Part shown: positions 39,576 to 50,486 of the stretch, piece by piece
How the letters are laid out: every line of letters starts with the position of its first letter
Position numbering within the stretch: the stretch's first letter is position 1
Source of the DNA: an uncultured Alphaproteobacteria bacterium
GTDB taxonomy: Bacteria > Pseudomonadota > Alphaproteobacteria > CAAHEQ01 > UBA3637
Direction of reading: 5' to 3'
NCBI GenBank assembly: GCA_934216505.1
Contig: CAKQBW010000001.1
Coordinates: 1 to 64,000 of the forward strand
Length of the DNA stretch: 64,000 bases
Notes under the pieces: generated by a model
The model's input: only the letters and a program-made list of their open reading frames with translations
Told to the model about the DNA's origin: nothing
Databases searched by the model: none
Position numbers and translations under genes: made by a program

Positions 39576-40181
39576 ATGAAAATTTCAAAATTATGTTTGA
39601 CTTTGGCCGTGGCGGGTGTCATCGGTTTGGCTTCAATGGACGCTTTTGCGGCACGGGTGAGAAAACCCTGTCCTGCGGGAACTTACTCTAAAGCGGGGGC
39701 AACCAGTTTAGCGGGGTGTATTAAGTGTAGTACTTTGGGAATCAATAAGTATTCTGCTTCAGAAGGGGCCTCTACCTGTTCTACCTGTCAAGGGGGAAAA
39801 ATCGCTAATGCTGAGGGAACAGGTTGTATTGATACCTGTAAAAAAGGATATTTGCTTGTCAATGGTAAATGTATTGCTTGTACAGCAGAAAATAAAAAAG
39901 CAGGATTTATTTGTGATGGGACAACAGAATTTACCTGTAAAAAAGGGTATTATAAAGCGGGAACGACTTGTAAAACATGTGTGAAAAATGCTGAGTCATG
40001 CACCAGTGGGACAGATTTTGTCTGCAAACAAGGGTTCTTTAAACGGGGAACAGCCTGCGTTGCTTGTCCGACAGGGGCAGGGGTTGAATCTTGTACGCCC
40101 GAAGGATTCACATGTAATGTTGGTTTCTATGAAAACAAGGTGACATGTACAAAATGTGAAGCAGGATATTATTGCGAATAA
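39576..40181 (+). CDS. Secreted Cys-rich repeat protein
   Basis: 201 aa: signal peptide (cleavage after AFA) followed almost entirely by 4-Cys EGF/TNFR-like repeats with signatures such as CPAGTYSKAGATSLAGC, CKKGYYKAGTTCKTC and CKQGFFKRGTACVAC. Ends in CEAGYYCE, the same tail as the upstream prepilin. About 28 cysteines suggest an extracellular disulfide-bonded rod. The ATG at 39576 has AAAGGAG upstream. TTGACA at 39506-39511 is a probable -35; the -10 is unclear. Confidence 0.75.
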   Translation: MKISKLCLTLAVAGVIGLASMDAFAARVRKPCPAGTYSKAGATSLAGCIKCSTLGINKYSASEGASTCSTCQGGKIANAEGTGCIDTCKKGYLLVNGKCIACTAENKKAGFICDGTTEFTCKKGYYKAGTTCKTCVKNAESCTSGTDFVCKQGFFKRGTACVACPTGAGVESCTPEGFTCNVGFYENKVTCTKCEAGYYCE

Positions 40182-40200
40182 TCTGTTTTTTTTAAAAGAA

Positions 40201-40227
40201 GAGTCGGCCGAGTGTCGGCTCTTTTTT
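40201..40227 (+). terminator. Terminator of Cys-rich protein gene
   Basis: GAGTCGGC-CGAGT-GTCGGCTC (two G/T wobbles) followed by six Ts. Confidence 0.85.
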
Positions 40228-40251
40228 ATATAAAAAACTTGTAAAAAAGGC

Positions 40252-40280
40252 TTGACAAGGATACTAAAATAGGCTATAAT
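40252..40280 (+). promoter_or_regulatory. Promoter of the str-S10-spc operon
   Basis: TTGACA (40252-40257), 17 bp, TATAAT (40275-40280): full consensus, followed by a ~175-nt leader before rpsL. Confidence 0.92.
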
Positions 40281-40286
40281 AACACC

Positions 40287-40463
40287 ACTTGTTTGATACT
40301 TTCGGGGGTCTTTTGGAAAAGACTTTTTAGAAAAATCAGGAAGTTATATTTAATGAAATCAAAGACTTGTTTTGGTTTCTTAAATGAAAATGAGCGCTTT
40401 CGTTTGCCTGAAATAGGTCGATGAAAGATTTTTTTGTGAATAGGTAGAAAAGGAAGAAAAAAG
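40287..40463 (+). promoter_or_regulatory. rpsL leader with terminator-like hairpin and possible short ORF
   Basis: A hairpin GTCTTT-TGGA-AAAGAC followed by five Ts (40308-40328) looks like a weak attenuator early in the leader. Downstream an ATG at 40353, with AGGAAG about 10 nt before it, opens a 23-codon frame to 40424 (starts MKSKTCFGFLNENERF). Either S12/S7 feedback or attenuation could act here; no known motif is matched. Confidence 0.45.
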
Positions 40464-40835
40464 ATGCCTACAATTAACCAGCTTATCCGTAAATCTCGGA
40501 AGGCAGTGGAAAAGCGGAACAAAGTGCCCGCTTTAAAGGCGTGCCCACAAAAACGTGGTGTTTGCACGCGTGTGTATACAACGACCCCTAAAAAACCAAA
40601 CTCGGCTTTGCGTAAGGTGGCTCGTGTTCGTTTAACAAATGGTTTTGAAGTAACCTCATATATTCCTGGTGAAGGACATAATTTACAGGAACACTCTGTT
40701 GTGATGATTCGTGGCGGACGTGTAAAGGACTTGCCTGGTGTTCGTTACCATATTATTCGTGGTACCCTTGATACTCAAGGTGTTGCTAATCGTAAACAAG
40801 CGCGCTCGTTGTACGGCGCCAAACGCCCTAAATAA
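40464..40835 (+). CDS. rpsL: 30S ribosomal protein S12
   Basis: 123 aa, decoding-centre protein. Contains [16 protein letters not shown] with the streptomycin-region Lys (here KPNSA) and [16 protein letters not shown] near the C terminus; wild-type-looking at both classical resistance positions. First gene of the supercluster. Confidence 0.97.
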   Translation: MPTINQLIRKSRKAVEKRNKVPALKACPQKRGVCTRVYTTTPKKPNSALRKVARVRLTNGFEVTSYIPGEGHNLQEHSVVMIRGGRVKDLPGVRYHIIRGTLDTQGVANRKQARSLYGAKRPK

Positions 40836-40847
40836 GGAGAAGATACT

Positions 40848-41318
40848 ATGTCACGTAGACATGCTGCAGAAAAGCGCGAAGTGGTGGCCGATGCGAAATA
40901 TAATGACATCGTGGTTGCCAAGTTTATGAATTCTTTGATGTTGGCTGGCAAAAAGTCAGTCGCTGAAGCCATTTTATACGGCGCTATGGCTGAATTAGAA
41001 GAAAAGATTAAAAAGCCTGCTTTGGAAATTTTTAAGACGGCTTTGGACAATGTAAAACCTCAATTGGAAGTGCGTTCTCGTCGTGTGGGTGGGGCCACTT
41101 ATCAAGTTCCTACAGAAGTTCGGGCTGATCGCCAACAGGCATTGGCTATTCGTTGGATTATTGGGGCTGCTCGTGGTCGGAGCGAAAAAACGATGGAAGA
41201 ACGGTTGTTTAACGAATTGCAAGATGCTTATAACAACCGTGGAACTGCGATTCGCAAACGCGAAGATACGCATCGTATGGCCGAAGCCAATAAGGCTTTT
41301 GCTCACTTTAAATGGTAA
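40848..41318 (+). CDS. rpsG: 30S ribosomal protein S7
   Basis: 156 aa, normal length. Primary 16S rRNA 3'-domain binder with [14 protein letters not shown] and [24 protein letters not shown] upstream of the ATG, 12 nt after rpsL; a usual S7 feedback site in the rpsL-rpsG gap cannot fit because the gap is too short. Confidence 0.97.
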   Translation: MSRRHAAEKREVVADAKYNDIVVAKFMNSLMLAGKKSVAEAILYGAMAELEEKIKKPALEIFKTALDNVKPQLEVRSRRVGGATYQVPTEVRADRQQALAIRWIIGAARGRSEKTMEERLFNELQDAYNNRGTAIRKREDTHRMAEANKAFAHFKW

Positions 41319-41327
41319 GGGGGAAAA

Positions 41328-43406
41328 ATGGCCAGAACAACTCCGATTGAATTATACAGAAACATTGGTATTATGGCGCACATTGATGCGGGTAAGACCA
41401 CAACAACAGAACGTATTCTGTATTATACAGGAAAAACACATAAAATTGGTGAAGTTCATGATGGCGGTGCCACAATGGACTGGATGGAACAAGAACAAGA
41501 ACGTGGTATTACAATTACTTCTGCGGCTACAACGGCTTTTTGGCGTGGTCATCGGATTAACGTTATTGATACGCCGGGACACGTTGATTTTACCGTTGAA
41601 GTGGAACGGTGCTTGCGTGTGTTAGACGGGGCTATCGCCGTGTTTGGTGGGGTGGAAGGTGTTGAACCTCAATCCGAAACAGTATGGCGTCAAGCGGATA
41701 AATACGGTGTTCCCCGTATTTGTTTTGTTAATAAAATGGACCGAATCGGGGCAAATTTCCCCCGTTGTGTTTCCATGATTAAAGAACGCTTGGGGGCTCG
41801 TCCTATGCCAATGACACTTCCTATCGGTGCAGAAAGCGAATTTAAAGGTGTTGTTGATATTTTAAAGCAAAAAGCCATTATTTGGCACTCTGAAGATTTA
41901 GGGGCAACTTTTGAAGAACAAGAGATTCCTGCTGAATTAAAAGATGAAGCGCAAAAATATTACAATGAATTAGTTGAATTGGCTGTTGAACAAGATGATG
42001 CAGCGATGGAAGCTTATTTAGAAGGAAAAGAACCCGATATGGACACATTGAAAAAATGTATTCGTAAGGGGACAATTTCCCGTGCTTTCGTTCCTGTCTT
42101 TTGTGGATCTGCTTTTAAAAACAAAGGGATTCAAGTTTTGTTGGACGCTGTGGTGGATTATTTGCCTTCTCCTATTGATATTCCTCAAGCAAAAGGAATC
42201 AATGAAAAAGATGGCAGTGAATATGTTTGTGCCTCAGAAGATAACAAACCTTTGGCCGCTTTAGCGTTTAAGATTATGAATGACCCCTTTGTGGGCTCTT
42301 TGACTTTTGCGCGTATTTATCAGGGAACTCTGACAACAGGGACCTATGTGCGCAACTCTGTTAAAGATGAAAAAGAACGCATTGGCCGTATGTTGTTGAT
42401 GCATGCTAACCACCGTGAAGACATTAAAGAAGCCCGTGCGGGTGATATTGTGGCTTTAGTGGGGCTTAAAGAAACAACAACGGGTGATACGCTTTGTGCA
42501 GAAAGTCTTGATGTTGTTTTGGAAAAGATGGAATTCCCTGATCCAGTTATTGAAATTGCGGTGGAACCTAAAACAAAGGCGGATATTGAAAAGATGGGCT
42601 TGGCGTTGAATCGTTTGGCCATTGAAGATCCTTCTTTCCGTGTTTCTTCCAATACTGAAACAGGGCAAACCATTATTAAAGGAATGGGTGAGTTGCACTT
42701 GGAAATCATTGTGGATCGTATGAAGCGTGAATTTAAGGTGGAAGCCAATGTGGGCGCTCCTCAAGTTGCTTATCGTGAAACTATTTCCAAACTTTATGAT
42801 GAAGATTATACCCACAAAAAGCAATCCGGTGGGGCAGGGCAATTTGCTCGGGTTAAAATTAAATTTGAACCCTTACCTGCTGGTTCAGGATTTGTTTTTG
42901 AAAATGAGGTTGTGGGTGGATCTGTTCCCAAAGAATATATCCCTGGCGTAGAAAAAGGATTGCGTCAAGCCCTTGAAACAGGCGTGTTGGCGGGATTTCC
43001 TTGCACAGACTTTAAAGCGACTCTTTATGATGGGGCTTATCACGAAGTGGATTCTAACGTGATGTGCTTTGAAATTGCGGCGCGTGCGGCATTCCGTGAA
43101 GGAATGGCCAAAGCGGGTCCAAAATTGTTGGAACCCATTATGAAGGTTGAAATTGTGACACCTGAAGAATACATGGGTGATATTATTGGGGATTTGAATT
43201 CACGCCGTGGTCAAGTCGGAGGTATGGATTCACGGGGAAATGCCCGTGTTATTGATGCCACTGTTCCTTTGGCAAACATGTTTGGTTATGTTGGAACTTT
43301 GCGTTCTATGAGCCAAGGGCGTGCCCAATACACAATGCAGTTTGATCATTATGCGGATGTGCCACAAATGATTGCTGATGAAATCAAAGCCAAGATGGCT
43401 GGATAA
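41328..43406 (+). CDS. fusA: Elongation factor G
   Basis: 692 aa, five-domain translocase. G1 AHIDAGKTT, effector/G2 [12 protein letters not shown]3 DTPGHVDF, G4 NKMD ([11 protein letters not shown]). Normal length. In most alphaproteobacteria tuf follows; here rpsJ follows after 15 nt. Confidence 0.97.
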   Translation: MARTTPIELYRNIGIMAHIDAGKTTTTERILYYTGKTHKIGEVHDGGATMDWMEQEQERGITITSAATTAFWRGHRINVIDTPGHVDFTVEVERCLRVLDGAIAVFGGVEGVEPQSETVWRQADKYGVPRICFVNKMDRIGANFPRCVSMIKERLGARPMPMTLPIGAESEFKGVVDILKQKAIIWHSEDLGATFEEQEIPAELKDEAQKYYNELVELAVEQDDAAMEAYLEGKEPDMDTLKKCIRKGTISRAFVPVFCGSAFKNKGIQVLLDAVVDYLPSPIDIPQAKGINEKDGSEYVCASEDNKPLAALAFKIMNDPFVGSLTFARIYQGTLTTGTYVRNSVKDEKERIGRMLLMHANHREDIKEARAGDIVALVGLKETTTGDTLCAESLDVVLEKMEFPDPVIEIAVEPKTKADIEKMGLALNRLAIEDPSFRVSSNTETGQTIIKGMGELHLEIIVDRMKREFKVEANVGAPQVAYRETISKLYDEDYTHKKQSGGAGQFARVKIKFEPLPAGSGFVFENEVVGGSVPKEYIPGVEKGLRQALETGVLAGFPCTDFKATLYDGAYHEVDSNVMCFEIAARAAFREGMAKAGPKLLEPIMKVEIVTPEEYMGDIIGDLNSRRGQVGGMDSRGNARVIDATVPLANMFGYVGTLRSMSQGRAQYTMQFDHYADVPQMIADEIKAKMAG

Positions 43407-43421
43407 GAAAGGTAGTTAAAG

Positions 43422-43724
43422 ATGGAAAAAATTAGAATTCGTTTAAGAGCTTTTGATCATGGGTTGTTGGATCAATCAACCCTTGAGATTGTCAATACAG
43501 CGAAACGTACAGGGGCTCAGGTCGTTGGACCTATCCCCTTGCCAACGCGTATTGAAAAATTTACCGTGAATCGCGGTGTTCACATCGATAAGAAATCACG
43601 GGAACAATTTGAAATCAGAACCCACAAGCGGGTGCTCGACATTATTGATCCGACACCACAAACGGTTGATGCCCTTATGAAATTGGACCTCGCCGCCGGT
43701 GTAGATGTTGAGATTAAAGTGTAA
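43422..43724 (+). CDS. rpsJ: 30S ribosomal protein S10
   Basis: 100 aa; begins [19 protein letters not shown] and contains [14 protein letters not shown] and the long-loop segment. First S10-operon gene, directly joined to fusA without own promoter. Confidence 0.97.
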   Translation: MEKIRIRLRAFDHGLLDQSTLEIVNTAKRTGAQVVGPIPLPTRIEKFTVNRGVHIDKKSREQFEIRTHKRVLDIIDPTPQTVDALMKLDLAAGVDVEIKV

Positions 43725-43735
43725 AGGAAAAGACA

Positions 43736-44440
43736 ATGCGTACAGCTGTTATCGCAGAAAAAGTCGGTATGATGGGTCTGTTCCAAGAAAACGGGGATCA
43801 GTTGCCTGTAACTGTTTTGAAAATTGACAGTACAGTCGTTGATACTCGGACTCAGGAAAAAGACGGCTATACCGCTGTCCAGATTGGGTTCAAAACAGCC
43901 AAAGAAAAGCATTTGGCTAAACCCCAAAAAGGACATTTTGCTAAATTAAAGCAAGAACCCAAGCGTGTACTGAAAGAATTTCGTGTAAGCGAAGATTGTT
44001 TGGTCCCCGCTGGGAGCGTTATTGGTGCAAACCACTTTGTCGTTGGACAATTGGTTGATGTCACTGGTATTTCATTAGGGAAAGGTTTTGCTGGGGTTAT
44101 GAAAAAATATAACTTCGGTGGGGACTGTGCTTCTCACGGTGTTTCAAGAACACACCGTTCTGGTGGTTCTACGGGAAATCGTGAATGGCCTGGTCGTGTC
44201 TTTAAAAACCGTAAAATGCCTGGTCAAATGGGAAATAAGCAAGTCACTGTTCAAAATCTTAAAGTTGTGGCGGTTGATGAAGCCCGCAACTTGGTGATGG
44301 TGCAAGGGGCTGTTCCTGGTTATGACGAAGGTATGGTTATTATTCAAGATGCCAAAAAGCGTTCAACACAAGCGGTGGGACCTGTTCCTGCTGGCTTAAA
44401 GGTTGTTGAAACACCTAAGGCTGAAGAAGTAAAGGAATAA
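43736..44440 (+). CDS. rplC: 50S ribosomal protein L3
   Basis: 234 aa, early-assembly 23S binder. Signature [18 protein letters not shown] and HRSGGSTG loop near the peptidyl transferase centre; [13 protein letters not shown] follows. Slightly longer C terminus. Confidence 0.96.
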   Translation: MRTAVIAEKVGMMGLFQENGDQLPVTVLKIDSTVVDTRTQEKDGYTAVQIGFKTAKEKHLAKPQKGHFAKLKQEPKRVLKEFRVSEDCLVPAGSVIGANHFVVGQLVDVTGISLGKGFAGVMKKYNFGGDCASHGVSRTHRSGGSTGNREWPGRVFKNRKMPGQMGNKQVTVQNLKVVAVDEARNLVMVQGAVPGYDEGMVIIQDAKKRSTQAVGPVPAGLKVVETPKAEEVKE

Positions 44441-44444
44441 TCAA

Positions 44445-45065
44445 ATGAAATACGATGTAATTGATTTATCAAAAAAAGCTGTTGGCAGTATTGAATTGAA
44501 TGATACTGTTTTCGGTGTTGATTTGAATAAAGGTATTTTGGCCCGTGTGATCCAATGGCAATTGGATAAACGCCGTCAAGGAACTCACGCTGTTAAAGAT
44601 GTGGGTGATGTGCATGGTGTGGGTAAAAAGCCCTTTAAACAAAAAGGAACGGGTCGTGCCCGTCAAGGTATCAAAACAGCCCCTGGAAAATACCATGGTG
44701 GTATTGCTTTTGGTCCAGTGGTGCGTTCTCATGCCTATGGTTTAACCAAAAAGATTCGTGCCCTAGCCATGCGTGTGGCTTTGTCCATGAAAGCCAGAGA
44801 TGGTAAGTTGTTTATCTTGGACGATATGTCTGCCAAAAAGCCAAGTACAAAATCTTTCCAAACTTCTTTCAAAAAGAATGGGTGGAATTCCATTTTGTTT
44901 GTTGGTGGTGAAAAATTGGACGAAAATTTTGCGTTGTCTGCTCGTAATATCATCAATGTTGATGTTTTACCTGTTCAAGGCGCAAATGTGTATGACATTG
45001 TTCGCCGTGATGTTTTGGTATTATCCAAAGAAGCGGTTCAAAAATTGGAAGGACGGTTAGCCTAA
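44445..45065 (+). CDS. rplD: 50S ribosomal protein L4
   Basis: 206 aa; [14 protein letters not shown] is the conserved extended loop that lines the exit tunnel. 4 nt after rplC. E. coli L4 autoregulates the S10 operon, but no matching leader is visible before rpsJ. Confidence 0.96.
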   Translation: MKYDVIDLSKKAVGSIELNDTVFGVDLNKGILARVIQWQLDKRRQGTHAVKDVGDVHGVGKKPFKQKGTGRARQGIKTAPGKYHGGIAFGPVVRSHAYGLTKKIRALAMRVALSMKARDGKLFILDDMSAKKPSTKSFQTSFKKNGWNSILFVGGEKLDENFALSARNIINVDVLPVQGANVYDIVRRDVLVLSKEAVQKLEGRLA

Positions 45066-45379
45066 TGAAAAAGTCCGAACAAAAATCAGTGAAAACTGAA
45101 TTATACGATATCATTGTGCGTCCTGTGATTACGGAAAAAGCAATGAAAGTTTCCGAAAACAATCAAGTAACTTTTATGGTTAGTTTGAATGCCACAAAGC
45201 CTCAAATTAAAAAGGCAATTGAAGGTGTTTTTGGAGTGGAAGTAAAAGCAGTGAATACTTTGACAGCTCATGGAAAGACAAAATTGTTCCGTGGTCAAAA
45301 AGGTGTTCGCTCTGATATGAAGAAAGCCATCATCACTTTGGCCAAAGGTCAAACAATTGATGTGACTGCGGGAGTGTAA
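45065..45379 (+). CDS. rplW: 50S ribosomal protein L23
   Basis: 104 aa; [13 protein letters not shown] and [14 protein letters not shown], the exit-site docking protein for trigger factor and SRP. Its ATG overlaps the rplD stop (TAATG). Confidence 0.95.
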   Translation: MKKSEQKSVKTELYDIIVRPVITEKAMKVSENNQVTFMVSLNATKPQIKKAIEGVFGVEVKAVNTLTAHGKTKLFRGQKGVRSDMKKAIITLAKGQTIDVTAGV

Positions 45380-45380
45380 T

Positions 45381-46208
45381 ATGACATTAAAAACATATAA
45401 ACCTACAACCAAAACAACAAGACACTTAATTGGTGTTGATCGTTCTGAATTGTACAAAGGGGCCCCTGTTAAAACATTGGTGGAAGGTAAAAATTCCACA
45501 GGTGGTCGTAATAATCATGGTCATATCACTTCTCGTCGTCGTGGCGGTGGGGTGAAAAAGGCCTATCGTTTGGTTGATTTTAAGCGTCAAAAGTTGGATA
45601 TGCCAGCGGTTGTTGAACGTTTAGAATACGATCCAAATCGGACGGCTTTTATTGCTTTGATTAAATATGAAGATGGTACGCAATCTTATATCTTGGCGCC
45701 ACAACGTTTGGCGGTTGGGGATAAAGTTGTTGCCGCTTTAACAGCCGATATTAAGCCCGGTAATGCAATGTTGTTAAAGAATATGCCCGTTGGAACAATC
45801 GTGCATAACATTGAAATGCAACCTGGTCGTGGAGGTCAATTAGCCCGTTCAGCAGGTTGTTATGCTCAATTGATTGGTAAAGATGCTGGCTATGCCCAAA
45901 TTCGTTTAAGTTCAGGTGAGTTGCGTTTGGTCCGTGCAGAATGCTTTGCTTCTGTAGGGGCTGTTTCAAATGCGGATCACCAAAATACAACTTTGGCGAA
46001 AGCTGGTCGTGCCCGTTGGATGGGGATTCGCCCCTCTGTGCGTGGTATTGCCATGAACCCAGTGGATCACCCTCATGGTGGTCGTACCAATGGTGGTCGG
46101 AACCCTGTATCACCTTGGGGCTGGAAGACTAAGGGTAAGAAGACTCGTAACAACAAGCGGACGAATAACCTGATTGTACGTTCTCGTCACGCAGTCAAGA
46201 AAGCTTAA
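45381..46208 (+). CDS. rplB: 50S ribosomal protein L2
   Basis: 275 aa; [16 protein letters not shown], the conserved His loop [14 protein letters not shown] near the peptidyl transferase centre and a basic C terminus. 1 nt after rplW. Confidence 0.97.
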   Translation: MTLKTYKPTTKTTRHLIGVDRSELYKGAPVKTLVEGKNSTGGRNNHGHITSRRRGGGVKKAYRLVDFKRQKLDMPAVVERLEYDPNRTAFIALIKYEDGTQSYILAPQRLAVGDKVVAALTADIKPGNAMLLKNMPVGTIVHNIEMQPGRGGQLARSAGCYAQLIGKDAGYAQIRLSSGELRLVRAECFASVGAVSNADHQNTTLAKAGRARWMGIRPSVRGIAMNPVDHPHGGRTNGGRNPVSPWGWKTKGKKTRNNKRTNNLIVRSRHAVKKA

Positions 46209-46219
46209 AGGAGGCTAGA

Positions 46220-46504
46220 ATGACAAGATCTATATGGAAAGGACCGTTTGTTGATGGTGATTTGCTGAAAAAAGCAGAGAAAGTCAAAGCATCCGGTCGT
46301 CATGAACAAATTAAAACATGGTCCAGACGTTCAACAATTTTACCTGATTTCGTTGGTTTAACTTTTGCCGTTTATAATGGTCATAAGTTTATTCCTGTTT
46401 TGGTCAGTGAAAATATGATTGGACATAAGTTTGGTGAATTTGCGCCGACAAGAACCTTTGTGGCTCATACAGCGGCAGATGCGAAAGCCAAACAGGAGGG
46501 ATAA
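46220..46504 (+). CDS. rpsS: 30S ribosomal protein S19
   Basis: 94 aa; begins [18 protein letters not shown], with [19 protein letters not shown] and [20 protein letters not shown] ribosome site. Confidence 0.96.
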   Translation: MTRSIWKGPFVDGDLLKKAEKVKASGRHEQIKTWSRRSTILPDFVGLTFAVYNGHKFIPVLVSENMIGHKFGEFAPTRTFVAHTAADAKAKQEG

Positions 46505-46505
46505 G

Positions 46506-46937
46506 ATGGTAGCAAAGAAAAAAGAAGTAAAAGCAGTTGCGCGGACAATTCGTATTTCTCCGCAAAAGTTGAACTTGGTGGCTGAAACGATTCGAGGTTT
46601 AAAAGTTGATAAGGCTTTAGTCCAATTGACTTTCTCTCGCAAGCGTGTGGCTGGTGAAGTCAAAAAACTTTTGACAGCAGCGATTGCAAATGCCGAAAAC
46701 AACTTTGGTTTGGATATTGATAATTTGGTTGTGGCTGAAGCCTATGTGGGGAAAGCCATGGTGATGAAACGTTGGCATGCGGCCGCAAAAGGGTCAGGTC
46801 ATCGTATTTTGAAACCATTTTCAAATTTGACAATTATCGTTAAAGAAGCCGAAGCTGTTAAGCCTGTTGCTAAAAAAGCACCCGCTAAGGCCAAAGCTGA
46901 AAAAACAACTCAAGAAACAAAGAAGGAGGCTGTCTAA
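46506..46937 (+). CDS. rplV: 50S ribosomal protein L22
   Basis: 143 aa. Core contains [16 protein letters not shown] and [21 protein letters not shown], the tunnel-lining loop. The C terminus is extended by ~30 residues of Lys/Ala/Pro repeats. The ATG at 46506 is 1 nt after the rpsS stop; a longer frame to 46419 lies inside rpsS and is rejected. Confidence 0.94.
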   Translation: MVAKKKEVKAVARTIRISPQKLNLVAETIRGLKVDKALVQLTFSRKRVAGEVKKLLTAAIANAENNFGLDIDNLVVAEAYVGKAMVMKRWHAAAKGSGHRILKPFSNLTIIVKEAEAVKPVAKKAPAKAKAEKTTQETKKEAV

Positions 46938-47608
46938 TGGGACAAAAAGTTAATCCGACAGGCTTACGTTTAGGTATCAACCGTACTTGGGATTCTCGTT
47001 GGTTTTCCGATGCAGACTATGCCAAATTATTGTTAGCCGATATTGAAATGCGTCAATTTTTGGAAAAGAAATTAGCCACAGCAGGGATCAGTCATATCGT
47101 GATTGAACGGCCTGCTAAAAAGGCACGGGTAACTATTTATTGTGCTCGTCCAGGTGTGGTTATTGGTAAAAAAGGTCAAGATATTGAAACATTAAAGAAA
47201 GACTTGACGAAGTTGGCGGGCAACAGCGAAGTGAGCGTGAATATTGTTGAAATTCGCAAACCAGAAACAAATGCAAAATTGGTGGCTGAAAATGTGGCTC
47301 AACAATTGGAAAAGCGTATTTCTTTCCGCCGTGCGATGAAGCGGGCTGTTCAATCGGCTTTGCGTCAAGGGGCAGAAGGAATCAAGATCAGTTGTGGTGG
47401 CCGTTTGGGTGGGGCTGAAATTGCCCGTACTGAATGGTATCACGAAGGTCGCGTGCCTTTGCATACATTGCGTGCTGATATTGACTATGGTCAAGCGACA
47501 GCATTCACAACTTACGGTACTTGCGGTGTTAAGGTCTGGATTTACAAGGGCGAAATTTTGGCTCATGATCCGATGGCTCAAGACAAACGCTTGAACGAAC
47601 AACGTTAA
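46937..47608 (+). CDS. rpsC: 30S ribosomal protein S3
   Basis: 223 aa with the N-terminal [16 protein letters not shown] domain ([13 protein letters not shown]) and the conserved C domain [16 protein letters not shown]. Overlaps rplV stop (TAATG). Confidence 0.96.
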   Translation: MGQKVNPTGLRLGINRTWDSRWFSDADYAKLLLADIEMRQFLEKKLATAGISHIVIERPAKKARVTIYCARPGVVIGKKGQDIETLKKDLTKLAGNSEVSVNIVEIRKPETNAKLVAENVAQQLEKRISFRRAMKRAVQSALRQGAEGIKISCGGRLGGAEIARTEWYHEGRVPLHTLRADIDYGQATAFTTYGTCGVKVWIYKGEILAHDPMAQDKRLNEQR

Positions 47609-47620
47609 GGAGAATGAAAA

Positions 47621-48043
47621 ATGTTACAACCTAAAAGAACAAAGTTTCGTAAGGCTTTTAAAGGTCGTATTCATGGGTTAGCTAAAAATGCTACATCTTT
47701 GGATAAAGGGGAATTTGGTTTAAAGGCCGAAGAACCCTGTCGTATGACAGCGCGTCAAATTGAAGCGGCTCGTCGGGCTATTTCACATGCCATGAAGCGT
47801 CAAGGGCGTATGTGGATTCGTGTGTTTCCTGATGTTCCAGTTTCAAAGAAACCTCCTGAAGTCCGTCAAGGGAAAGGGAAGGGTGCTGTTGAATTTTGGA
47901 TTTGTCGTGTGAAACCTGGTCGTGTTTTATTTGAATGCGATGGTGTCAGTGAAGCCTTGGCTCGTGAAGCGATGACTTTGGCTGGTGCGAAATTGCCAAT
48001 TAAAACTAAATTTGTAGCCAGAACGGCTGATGAAGAGGTGTAA
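47621..48043 (+). CDS. rplP: 50S ribosomal protein L16
   Basis: 140 aa; begins [16 protein letters not shown], with [16 protein letters not shown] and [17 protein letters not shown], contacting the A-site tRNA elbow. Confidence 0.96.
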   Translation: MLQPKRTKFRKAFKGRIHGLAKNATSLDKGEFGLKAEEPCRMTARQIEAARRAISHAMKRQGRMWIRVFPDVPVSKKPPEVRQGKGKGAVEFWICRVKPGRVLFECDGVSEALAREAMTLAGAKLPIKTKFVARTADEEV

Positions 48044-48044
48044 A

Positions 48045-48257
48045 ATGGAAAAATTTAACACAATTAAAGCGAAGTCTTTAGAGGAATTAAAAACTCAAGA
48101 ACAGGCTTTGTACAAAGAAGCTATGAACCTGCGTTTTCAACAGGCTCAAGGCGCTTTGAAAAATACGGCTCGTCGTCGTCAAATTCGGCGTGAAGTAGCC
48201 CGTATTAAAACCGCTGTGGCTCAAAAGGCTACGGCTACAAACAAGGAGAGTAAATAA
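48045..48257 (+). CDS. rpmC: 50S ribosomal protein L29
   Basis: 70 aa two-helix protein, with [25 protein letters not shown] and [13 protein letters not shown]. The ATG at 48045 is 1 nt after rplP; an upstream in-frame start lies inside rplP. Confidence 0.93.
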   Translation: MEKFNTIKAKSLEELKTQEQALYKEAMNLRFQQAQGALKNTARRRQIRREVARIKTAVAQKATATNKESK

Positions 48258-48487
48258 TGCCTAAACGTATATTACAAGGTGTTGTTGTCAGCGACAAAAT
48301 GGACAAGTCTGTTGTTGTTCAAGTGGAACGTCGTGTGATGCATCCTGTGTACAAGAAATACATCAAGCGTTCGCAAAAATATACGGCGCATGATGAAAAT
48401 AATCAGCACAAAGTCGGTGATAATGTGCGGATTATGGAAAGTCGGCCCTTATCCAGAACAAAACGCTGGGTAGTGGTTGAAGATTAA
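48257..48487 (+). CDS. rpsQ: 30S ribosomal protein S17
   Basis: 76 aa OB-fold protein; [19 protein letters not shown] and [24 protein letters not shown] overlap with rpmC. Confidence 0.96.
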   Translation: MPKRILQGVVVSDKMDKSVVVQVERRVMHPVYKKYIKRSQKYTAHDENNQHKVGDNVRIMESRPLSRTKRWVVVED

Positions 48488-48508
48488 CAAGCACGAAAGG
48501 TAAATACT

Positions 48509-48877
48509 ATGATTCAAGTAGAAACTAATCTTGATGTAGCTGATAACTCCGGTGCCCGGAAAGTTCAGTGTATTAAGATTCTTGGTGCTGCCGGTCGACG
48601 CTATGCTTCTATCGGAGACGTGGTTATCGTCTCCGTTAAGGAAGCAGCGCCTCATGGCAAAGTCAAGGAAGGTGAAGTGCAACGTGCATTGATTGTTCGG
48701 ACGAAAAAAGAAATTCGTCGTCAAGACGGGTCTGCTATTCGTTTTGATACCAATGCCGCTGTGTTAGTTGATAAAGAAGGTGAGCCTATCGGGACACGTA
48801 TCTTTGGACCGGTAACACGTGAATTGCGTGCGGCTGGTTTTGTAAAGATTATGTCTTTGGCTCCGGAGGTCTTATAA
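48509..48877 (+). CDS. rplN: 50S ribosomal protein L14
   Basis: 122 aa; begins [20 protein letters not shown], with the L14 signature [22 protein letters not shown] upstream. Marks the usual start of the spc part; no separate promoter seen. Confidence 0.97.
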   Translation: MIQVETNLDVADNSGARKVQCIKILGAAGRRYASIGDVVIVSVKEAAPHGKVKEGEVQRALIVRTKKEIRRQDGSAIRFDTNAAVLVDKEGEPIGTRIFGPVTRELRAAGFVKIMSLAPEVL

Positions 48878-49194
48878 TGAAGTTAAAGTTGAAGAAAGGC
48901 GACAAAGTCGTTGTAATTACAGGAAAAGATAAGGGTAAGACGGGTGAAATCACTAAAGTTTTAGTGAAAGAAAACAAAGTCCTCGTTTCTGGTATCAACA
49001 TGGCGAAACGTCATACAAAGCCCAGTCAAGAAAATGCGGGTGGTATCATTTCAAAAGAAATGCCTATCCATATTTCTAATGTGGCTTTTATGGATCCAAA
49101 AACTCAAAAAGCAACACGCTTAGGTGTTCAGATGGATAAAGACGGACATAAGGTCCGTGTAGCCAAAAAATCTGGCGAAGTTGTGGATAAATAA
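48877..49194 (+). CDS. rplX: 50S ribosomal protein L24
   Basis: 105 aa with KOW motif [18 protein letters not shown] near the N terminus. Overlaps the rplN stop (TAATG). Confidence 0.96.
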   Translation: MKLKLKKGDKVVVITGKDKGKTGEITKVLVKENKVLVSGINMAKRHTKPSQENAGGIISKEMPIHISNVAFMDPKTQKATRLGVQMDKDGHKVRVAKKSGEVVDK

Positions 49195-49204
49195 GGAGGA
49201 ATGA

Positions 49205-49756
49205 ATGAAAACAAGATTACAAAAACAGTATGAAGAAGTCATCGTTCCTGCTTTGGTTAAGGAATTTGGCTATAAGAACAAGATGGAAATTCCCAAATTA
49301 TCCAAAATCGTTTTGAATATGGGTGTTGGTGAAGCCACAGAAGACAAAAAAGCCATTGAAGGTGCCGTGAAAGATATGGAAGCGATTGCGGGTCAAAAAG
49401 CCGTTATCACACATTCTCGTAAATCTATTGCTAGTTTTAAATTGCGTGATGGGATGCCCATCGGTTGCAAAGTCACTTTGCGTAGAGAAAAGATGTATGA
49501 ATTTTTGGACCGTTTCATTACGATGGCGATGCCTCGTATTCGGGACTTCCGTGGAATTTCTGCTAAAAGTTTTGATGGACATGGCAACTATGCTATGGGT
49601 ATTAAAGAGCAGATTATCTTTTTGGAAATCAACTATGATACTGTGGATAAAATCCGCGGTATGGATATCGTGATTGCTACCACAGCCAAGACAGACAAAG
49701 AAGCAAAAGCTTTGTTGTCCGGTTTTGGTATGCCCTTTATGAAAGAAGGAAAATAA
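49205..49756 (+). CDS. rplE: 50S ribosomal protein L5
   Basis: 183 aa 5S rRNA-binding protein; [20 protein letters not shown] and [30 protein letters not shown] places the ribosome site just before the ATG. Confidence 0.96.
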   Translation: MKTRLQKQYEEVIVPALVKEFGYKNKMEIPKLSKIVLNMGVGEATEDKKAIEGAVKDMEAIAGQKAVITHSRKSIASFKLRDGMPIGCKVTLRREKMYEFLDRFITMAMPRIRDFRGISAKSFDGHGNYAMGIKEQIIFLEINYDTVDKIRGMDIVIATTAKTDKEAKALLSGFGMPFMKEGK

Positions 49757-49757
49757 G

Positions 49758-50063
49758 ATGGCAAAACTATGTCAAATTAATCGTAATAAAAAGCGTGAAA
49801 AAATGGTGGCTCAATATGCCAACAAACGTGCCGCTTTAAAGGCTGTTATTGCCAATAAAGAATCTTCTGCTGAAGATATTTTTGAAGCGACATTGAAACT
49901 CGCTAAGTTGCCTCGGAACTCATCAAAAGTTCGTGTTCATAATCGTTGTGAATTAACGGGCCGTTCCCATGGTTTTTACAGAAAATTAAAACTCAGCCGT
50001 ATTCAACTGCGCAAGTTGTCCAATGAAGGACAAGTGCCTGGTATGAAAAAATCGAGCTGGTAA
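49758..50063 (+). CDS. rpsN: 30S ribosomal protein S14 (zinc-independent type)
   Basis: 101 aa, the long form without the zinc-binding CxxC pairs: the C-terminal part reads [20 protein letters not shown]. 1 nt after rplE. Confidence 0.95.
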   Translation: MAKLCQINRNKKREKMVAQYANKRAALKAVIANKESSAEDIFEATLKLAKLPRNSSKVRVHNRCELTGRSHGFYRKLKLSRIQLRKLSNEGQVPGMKKSSW

Positions 50064-50075
50064 GGAGAAGAAAAG

Positions 50076-50474
50076 ATGTCTATGACAGATCCTTTAGGTG
50101 ATATGCTAACCCGTTTGCGCAACGGGGGTATGGCAAACAAAGAAACAGTCGTGGTTCCTGCTTCTAGCTTGTGCGCCAGTGTTTTGGACGTGTTAAAGCG
50201 GGAAGGGTATATTCGTGGCTATGAACGCGTGAATGTTCGTAAGGGCGTTGACGAATTCAAAGTTGAATTGAAGTACTATGAAAATGCACCAGTGATTAAA
50301 CAAATTGAACGTGTTTCTACCCCTGGTCGCCGCGTCTATTCAAAAGTGAAAGATTTACCAAAATTCTATAATGGTTTGGGAATCTACGTATTATCAACTC
50401 CCTCAGGCGTTATGTCTGATCACGAAGCCCGCCAAGCCAATTTAGGTGGCGAAGTTTTGTGTAAGGTGTTTTAA
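50076..50474 (+). CDS. rpsH: 30S ribosomal protein S8
   Basis: 132 aa; MTDPLGDMLTRLRNG at the start and STPSGVMSDHEARQANLGGEV at the C terminus. In E. coli S8 represses the spc operon at the rplX-rplE region; no such structure was tested here. Two in-frame start codons (50076 and 50082) exist. Confidence 0.96.
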   Translation: MSMTDPLGDMLTRLRNGGMANKETVVVPASSLCASVLDVLKREGYIRGYERVNVRKGVDEFKVELKYYENAPVIKQIERVSTPGRRVYSKVKDLPKFYNGLGIYVLSTPSGVMSDHEARQANLGGEVLCKVF

Positions 50475-50486
50475 GGAGGTTTTGAA

